A DNA stretch of 64,000 nucleotides from Polytrichum commune (taxonomy: Eukaryota > Streptophyta > Polytrichopsida > Polytrichales > Polytrichaceae): NCBI GenBank assembly GCA_950295325.1, contig OX485803.1, positions 32,180,001 to 32,244,000 of the forward strand, written 5' to 3'. Positions within the stretch are counted from its first letter, which is position 1. Each line of letters begins with the position of its first letter. The position numbers and the translations under genes are program-made. Under the pieces are notes generated by a model that saw nothing but the letters and a program-made list of their open reading frames with translations, ran no database searches and was not told where the DNA came from. This document shows, in pieces, positions 59,601 to 64,000 of this stretch.

Positions 59601-62600
59601 CAACAAAAACAATGTACTCAGATGAATCATGATATATAATGCAGATGCAAAACCAACTTGACATATACTGTGTGTTTGACATTGTCCTCAGCCTGTGTTC
59701 ATAGCATCTAGTGTGAAGGGACAAGTAGTGTAGACATCCTTTTGTCTCAACAATTGAGAGGTATGTATGTGCCAAGATTGGAATCAATTAGTGCACCAAG
59801 GGTCACCAAAGTGTTCTGAATACAAAGAAATTCTTGCAATTATTGTCATCAACACTTAATGATAGAAATGGTGGAGTTGATCTACTCTCATATGCAAAGA
59901 TGATATGTGCACAAGGAAGTACATTTTAATTTGCTAGGGGAGAAATTCTGTATGAGTCTGTCATGTGGCTTAGTATGATGTGGTTTGTGATAAATTTGCA
60001 GACTTGCTGAGAATGTGTATTTTGACAATCGTCCAGCATTGGCAACAGAGAGTAAAACTTTGTCAATGGCTGGGAATCTTGCACTTCACCTTTTGGAGGA
60101 TCTCACATCTCTTGCAGGGGGTGGATCAGTAAAGACACATACCTCTCCCTATTTTCTATGAGGATTCTTTCTCTGATTCCGTTGTTTTCAGATTGGCCAA
60201 GGTCTTCTCCAGTACATCACTAAATGTTTAAATTAGCTTCGCCCCTGGTGCTGGCCGTTGAAAGCAGAAGGTTCAGGAACATGTTCTTAATGTGTTCAAT
60301 GTTATGTTGTATGTCCAGTGTCAAAACTAACAAGTCATTGACAAGGCTAGAATTGGGGCACCTGTACACCTTCATCGCATGTGGAGTACCGCAAAATTGA
60401 TGTTGTATTCTTGGCAGGCTGCTTGGCTTCAAGTTCCTCAACTTCCAAGGAGCTTTGCTCTTGATATGCTTGAGTGAGTATTCATTTCTTCCAGAGGTTT
60501 GAGCACCCGGTGTTAAAATGTTGTGGCAGACCCTTAGCTGCATACGTCTTTTGTAGATAGTTGCGACACCAATTTAACTTATGTTGGGTACTCACTCTTG
60601 TGTAGTCCATGTATTTGCTATCATCTATCAAGTTCCCTTGTCATCAACAATATAGAGTGTTGCTAACTAAGACTTCTGCATGGTGTAGTGGGTTGTCATT
60701 GCCATATGCATCCTTCATGGTTCCTGGTTCCATATGCAGTCTATGTTCCTTAGCATAGTTTTGGAGTTCGACTGTATTCTTGGTTTTTCTAGTCCTTCCC
60801 TTCAGGCATTTTAGACCTAAGGTTTAAGTTCTGTTGTTCCTCTTTCATAGGTTTGTTGACTTTGTTTTTCTACTATTCATTAGACAATTTGGAAAGGTGA
60901 AAAAATTATCTTAGTACCCTCTTTGTGATTTCTAAATTGGATAAGTAAAGGTGCTATGTAGATATGTCAGCAAAATCAACACTGCAACTGACAATTCTCT
61001 AGTGTTTGTTTGACAGATACGTCCTATCACATTATGCAATAATTTTCAGGAGGTTATCTCCTTTTGAGCAGGTAGCTCATCATCACACAATAAAGATTCT
61101 CTACTACTAAAGCATACATGCATTATGATTTTTAGAAGGTTACAATTAGGCAGTATCATATCAAAGGCAAGGTCATGTAAGTAGAGTCTAAAGTGCAGTA
61201 TGAAAGATTCTTTCTGTTCCAGAACGCATATCATATTCTTTCTCTGATTTGATTTCAATCTAACTTTGTTTTGAAGGTCTTGAGGCATCAAGTCTGCTCA
61301 TTACTTATGACTTCTCTACGCATGTCAACTGAGGTACCCAACTTCAATATCTTGTCAGTGTGTTGTACCCTTTGTTTAGGTGGTCCTCCCATTGTGGGTC
61401 AGTTAGTTCTTTTTTGACTCTCTTGTGACCATGTGGGCTGTTCCTGGATGTTAATGGTTTCCAAGTTCTAATATTTGCTGTCTATCTGGATACATCTGAT
61501 TGGTCTGGATATTTCTCATAATTTTCCTGTTTCTGCACTCCTCCAGAGTGACTCGGTAGTTAAGGAACCAGCATATCGACGTCTGCTTTTGAGATCAGTG
61601 GCCAGTGTCACAAGGCTATATAATTCTATTGTGACCACGGAGTGTGAGGTGAGCAGGACCTGAGAAGCTGTTTGAGATTCTACCAGAGCATGGCTGTGAA
61701 ATGACATATAACATGAGAAAAAAAGGATCTACTTCTGCATGACAAATTTACTCTTTGAAGATCGTTTTAATCATTATAAAAAAGCATTGCTTTGGGCTAT
61801 GGTTTTTACTTTCTCTAGGGAGTTGATGTTCATCTTATCTAGCTAAGTTGAGATGGTCATCATGTGGATAGATTGTGTTGTTCGAAAGTGCATTTTTTTT
61901 TGACATTCCAACTTCAGTTGATTAAACTGGCATGTGTAACAGCAGATCGTGTTTGTGTTATAATGTACTGAGGAATCGCTAGCTAATAGGTTTCATTTGC
62001 AGCCCAGTCTTGTTGTGTTGCCTTTTCACCAATTATGTGCTTCATTAGAAAGACTCTCTTTTGGTGCAGTTTTGCTTCAAGAGGAATTGATGTTCTGGTG
62101 TTTACTTTCTGTGGAAGTATAATCTTATGTATGTTTCAATTGTGAGAAGAGTGCTTAAATTATTGTTGAGCATGTTGAGTTTGCATACGAATTAGGTTAA
62201 GTTCAAGTTTATTTGAGTCACTGGGGTGTATAGAAAAACTCATGATTGTGCCATGTTTATGCCAGGTGTTCATGAGTATGCTCATCAAAAGTATTGATCT
62301 CGACTTACCTCCTTGGCACCAAAATATGGTGCTCGAGACTTTACGGGTATGTTTTATTAATGTTTCCTTCAGTTTCTAATTTATATCAACATACACACCC
62401 ACACACTTGCACGCGCACACACACACACATGTATAAGTTTGTTTCCTTTCTCTTGCGGACAAAAATGCTTTGAATCTAATTTAAGTAGAGAACATCTATA
62501 TGCAGGAGCTAACACTTGATATTTATGTGCTGGAATGTTTCAGGGGTTTTGTGTGGAAGCAAGAATGTTATGCCTTCTGTTTAAGACCTTTGACATGTAA

Positions 62601-64000
62601 GTCGGATGCCAAGGGATATTTTCAAGCTTAAATTACTAAAATCCTAGCAGTTTGTCTTGGTTGTAGTGGGGAACTTATGTATTGCTGCTTGGTGTTGCAA
62701 TCATTCAATTAAGCCTTCAGCAGTTTTGTGCAGTTTGTGTGTTAGACAAGTGTTGCTTTGGAAAATTGTTGCTAACCAATCTAAACGGAATCTCTTATTC
62801 AAAACATCTGAATAGGGACAGCTAGCAACTCTGAGTTAGATATTCTGATTGGACCTGGAAAAGGTGACACCTAGCTTCTGAGCTTTCCAAAGCAAATAGT
62901 GCCTAGATGCCATCGTGTGCCACTAATTGAAGTTTTACTGACAGGAAGCCAGCAAATACAGACATGGTGTTGAACATAGTACAAACATTGGCAAAAGTCG
63001 TGACCAGGGTTGAGGTTGGTAATCATAACCAAGCTCTCAATTCCAACTCATTCATATTTGTGATGAGCTTTTGGTTATTGCTTTAGCTCCCTTACATTTT
63101 CTTCATTCTGGTCTCCATCAGAGACTTGAGAACTCCTTCATCTTATTCTTAGTCTAGTTGGACTTGGTCCCTCATGTAGTGCCCGTTTAATGGTGACTCC
63201 AGAGTCCCATATTTGCTCATCAAAGATGATTGTGCAGTTGCTTGATGGCAGTGAGGAGACACTAGCTGCTGTCGCAGGCATGTTTCACTGTAAAGCGAAA
63301 GGTACTTTTTATCCTCTTGTGTGCACAACATTTTCCAATCACCCTGCGTCCTTCATGATTTTGCAGTGTGAATGATCAGGAATAATTTCAATTAAGGATT
63401 TCTTTGTTCTCTATGCCATATCCTCATATGAGTCTACTTATGTGCAGGTATAGAGTGGACATCCGAATATGATATGTCTGGTCTTGGAGCAGTGATTGCA
63501 AGTGAAGCACATGCTGTAACCTTAGCAGCAGAGGGTTTGCTGGGAGTCATATTCACTATTGCCACGTTGACAGATGAAGCAATTGGATCAGAGGAGGTAG
63601 GTTTCATTGGAAAGCAACAAACTTTCTATACTCATCCTTGCCATTTGGTCTGCTGTGCATTGTTGTTCAATGTCTAATTTTGTGATCTGAAATTAATATT
63701 ACCATTTCTGGCAACCCTGAGCAATTTTGTATGTCTAGATATGTATATTCCTCTTCTGGTGTAGGTGGAAATTTTCTCTCTTGTTGTTCCTTCTACTTTA
63801 TCCTGATTGTAACACCAAGAATTTTGTTGGTATATCCGCATCCATTGTTATCATGCCATATACATATTGCTGGGCTACTGTCTATGTTTTACCTTGTGAG
63901 TGTGAACTTGAATGGAAACTGCTGATGATGTTGCAGCTCACAACTTCTACAGTATTTGAAGCCTCCAATCTTGAAGCCTTTGCAAAATTATCCAACAGGA
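56685..64000 (+). CDS. MON2: MON2 homologue (Sec7/BIG-related trafficking protein), 5' part, 3'-truncated by window end
   Basis: Sixteen exons can be read: 56685-56789, 57475-57660, 58494-58583, 58800-58873, 59263-59421, 60002-60128, 60418-60473, 61017-61071, 61277-61333, 61547-61648, 62266-62346, 62544-62596, 62945-63014, 63238-63301, 63448-63596 and 63937-64000 (open). All junctions are GT-AG with matching phases, giving about 497 residues. The start MALVASLEADLRMLAAEARR, then KYPTVKDAADRSIFK, matches the MON2 N-terminus; later landmarks are AAWLQVPQLPRSFALDMLE, EPAYRRLLLRSVASVTRLY, GSEETLAAVAGMF and ASEAHAVTLAAEGLLGVIF. This covers the DCB-like and HUS-like helical regions MON2 shares with the large ARF-GEFs BIG and GBF. 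MON2 itself lacks the Sec7 catalytic domain and acts as a scaffold at the trans-Golgi/endosome. Plant homologues are about 1600 residues, so roughly two thirds lies downstream. The ATG has G at -3 and +4. Confidence 0.92.
56808..57247. repeat. Two-copy tandem duplication (about 208 bp) in MON2 intron 1
   Basis: Copies run from 56808 to about 57009 and from 57016 to about 57247. Shared landmarks in order: AATAACCTGCATT, TGTTTTGCGGGAGTCATGG, GAATGTGTTCTG, GCTTCTGGACATC and GTTGTAGTTGGTTACACGAT. The second copy has an insertion after GGACATCCAAGAATG. The first copy starts 18 bases from the 5' splice site. Spacing between landmarks is 208-211 bases. Short open frames here are shadows. Confidence 0.85.
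62391..62430. repeat. CA microsatellite in MON2 intron 11
   Basis: Interrupted (CA)n tract with CG interruptions, just after exon 11 and away from the splice sites. Confidence 0.7.

Noticed and set aside
1-64000. CRISPR arrays, phage or bacterial defence genes, rRNA or tRNA genes
   Set aside because: No regularly spaced short repeats and no such genes were seen; introns and gene content are those of a plant nuclear genome.

Overview
The window is a gene-poor stretch of a land-plant nuclear genome. Two spliced genes can be rebuilt with consistent intron phases: a UPL5-type HECT ubiquitin ligase with an internal ubiquitin-like domain (minus strand, complete) and the 5' part of a MON2 homologue (plus strand, cut by the window end). 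Both resemble the Arabidopsis proteins in exon junctions and motifs. GT-AG introns, telo-box-like upstream DNA, long CT/GA/CA microsatellites and many short inverted-repeat transposons also fit a plant. I cannot name the clade; seed-free plants and gymnosperms remain possible.

Layout. 1-11.9 kb: AT-rich intergenic DNA without recognisable genes, with a small TIR element near 10.3 kb. 11.7-13.8 kb: a GC/CT-rich island with a diverged tandem duplication and several microsatellites; it looks like the upstream regions of the two real genes, but no gene was found. 14-25 kb: intergenic DNA with dispersed repeats, a G/C-homopolymer-rich tandem array (19.5-21.4 kb) and a perfect 72-bp-arm hairpin (24.5 kb). 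27.06-33.70 kb: UPL5 gene, seven coding exons. 33.7-35.8 kb: its leader/promoter, GC-rich with GA/GT/GAGC microsatellites on the sense strand. 36-54 kb: intergenic DNA full of non-autonomous transposons, including three hAT-like MITEs of about 400 bp and a related 769-bp element, all with 8-bp target duplications. 54.6-55.3 kb: a tandem repeat of about 243 bp, with another copy just upstream of MON2. 56.69-64.0 kb: MON2 exons 1-16.

The two genes diverge, about 23 kb apart. Both act in protein homeostasis or trafficking (ubiquitin ligation; Golgi/endosome membrane traffic), but nothing suggests they work as a unit. The most distinctive observations are the transposon family with its captured-looking large member, the perfect hairpin, a nested TIR element whose related empty site looks like an excision footprint, and two-copy tandem duplications of about 207 bp in the first intron of both genes. 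All exon boundaries come from reading the sequence; no alignment or transcript was available.
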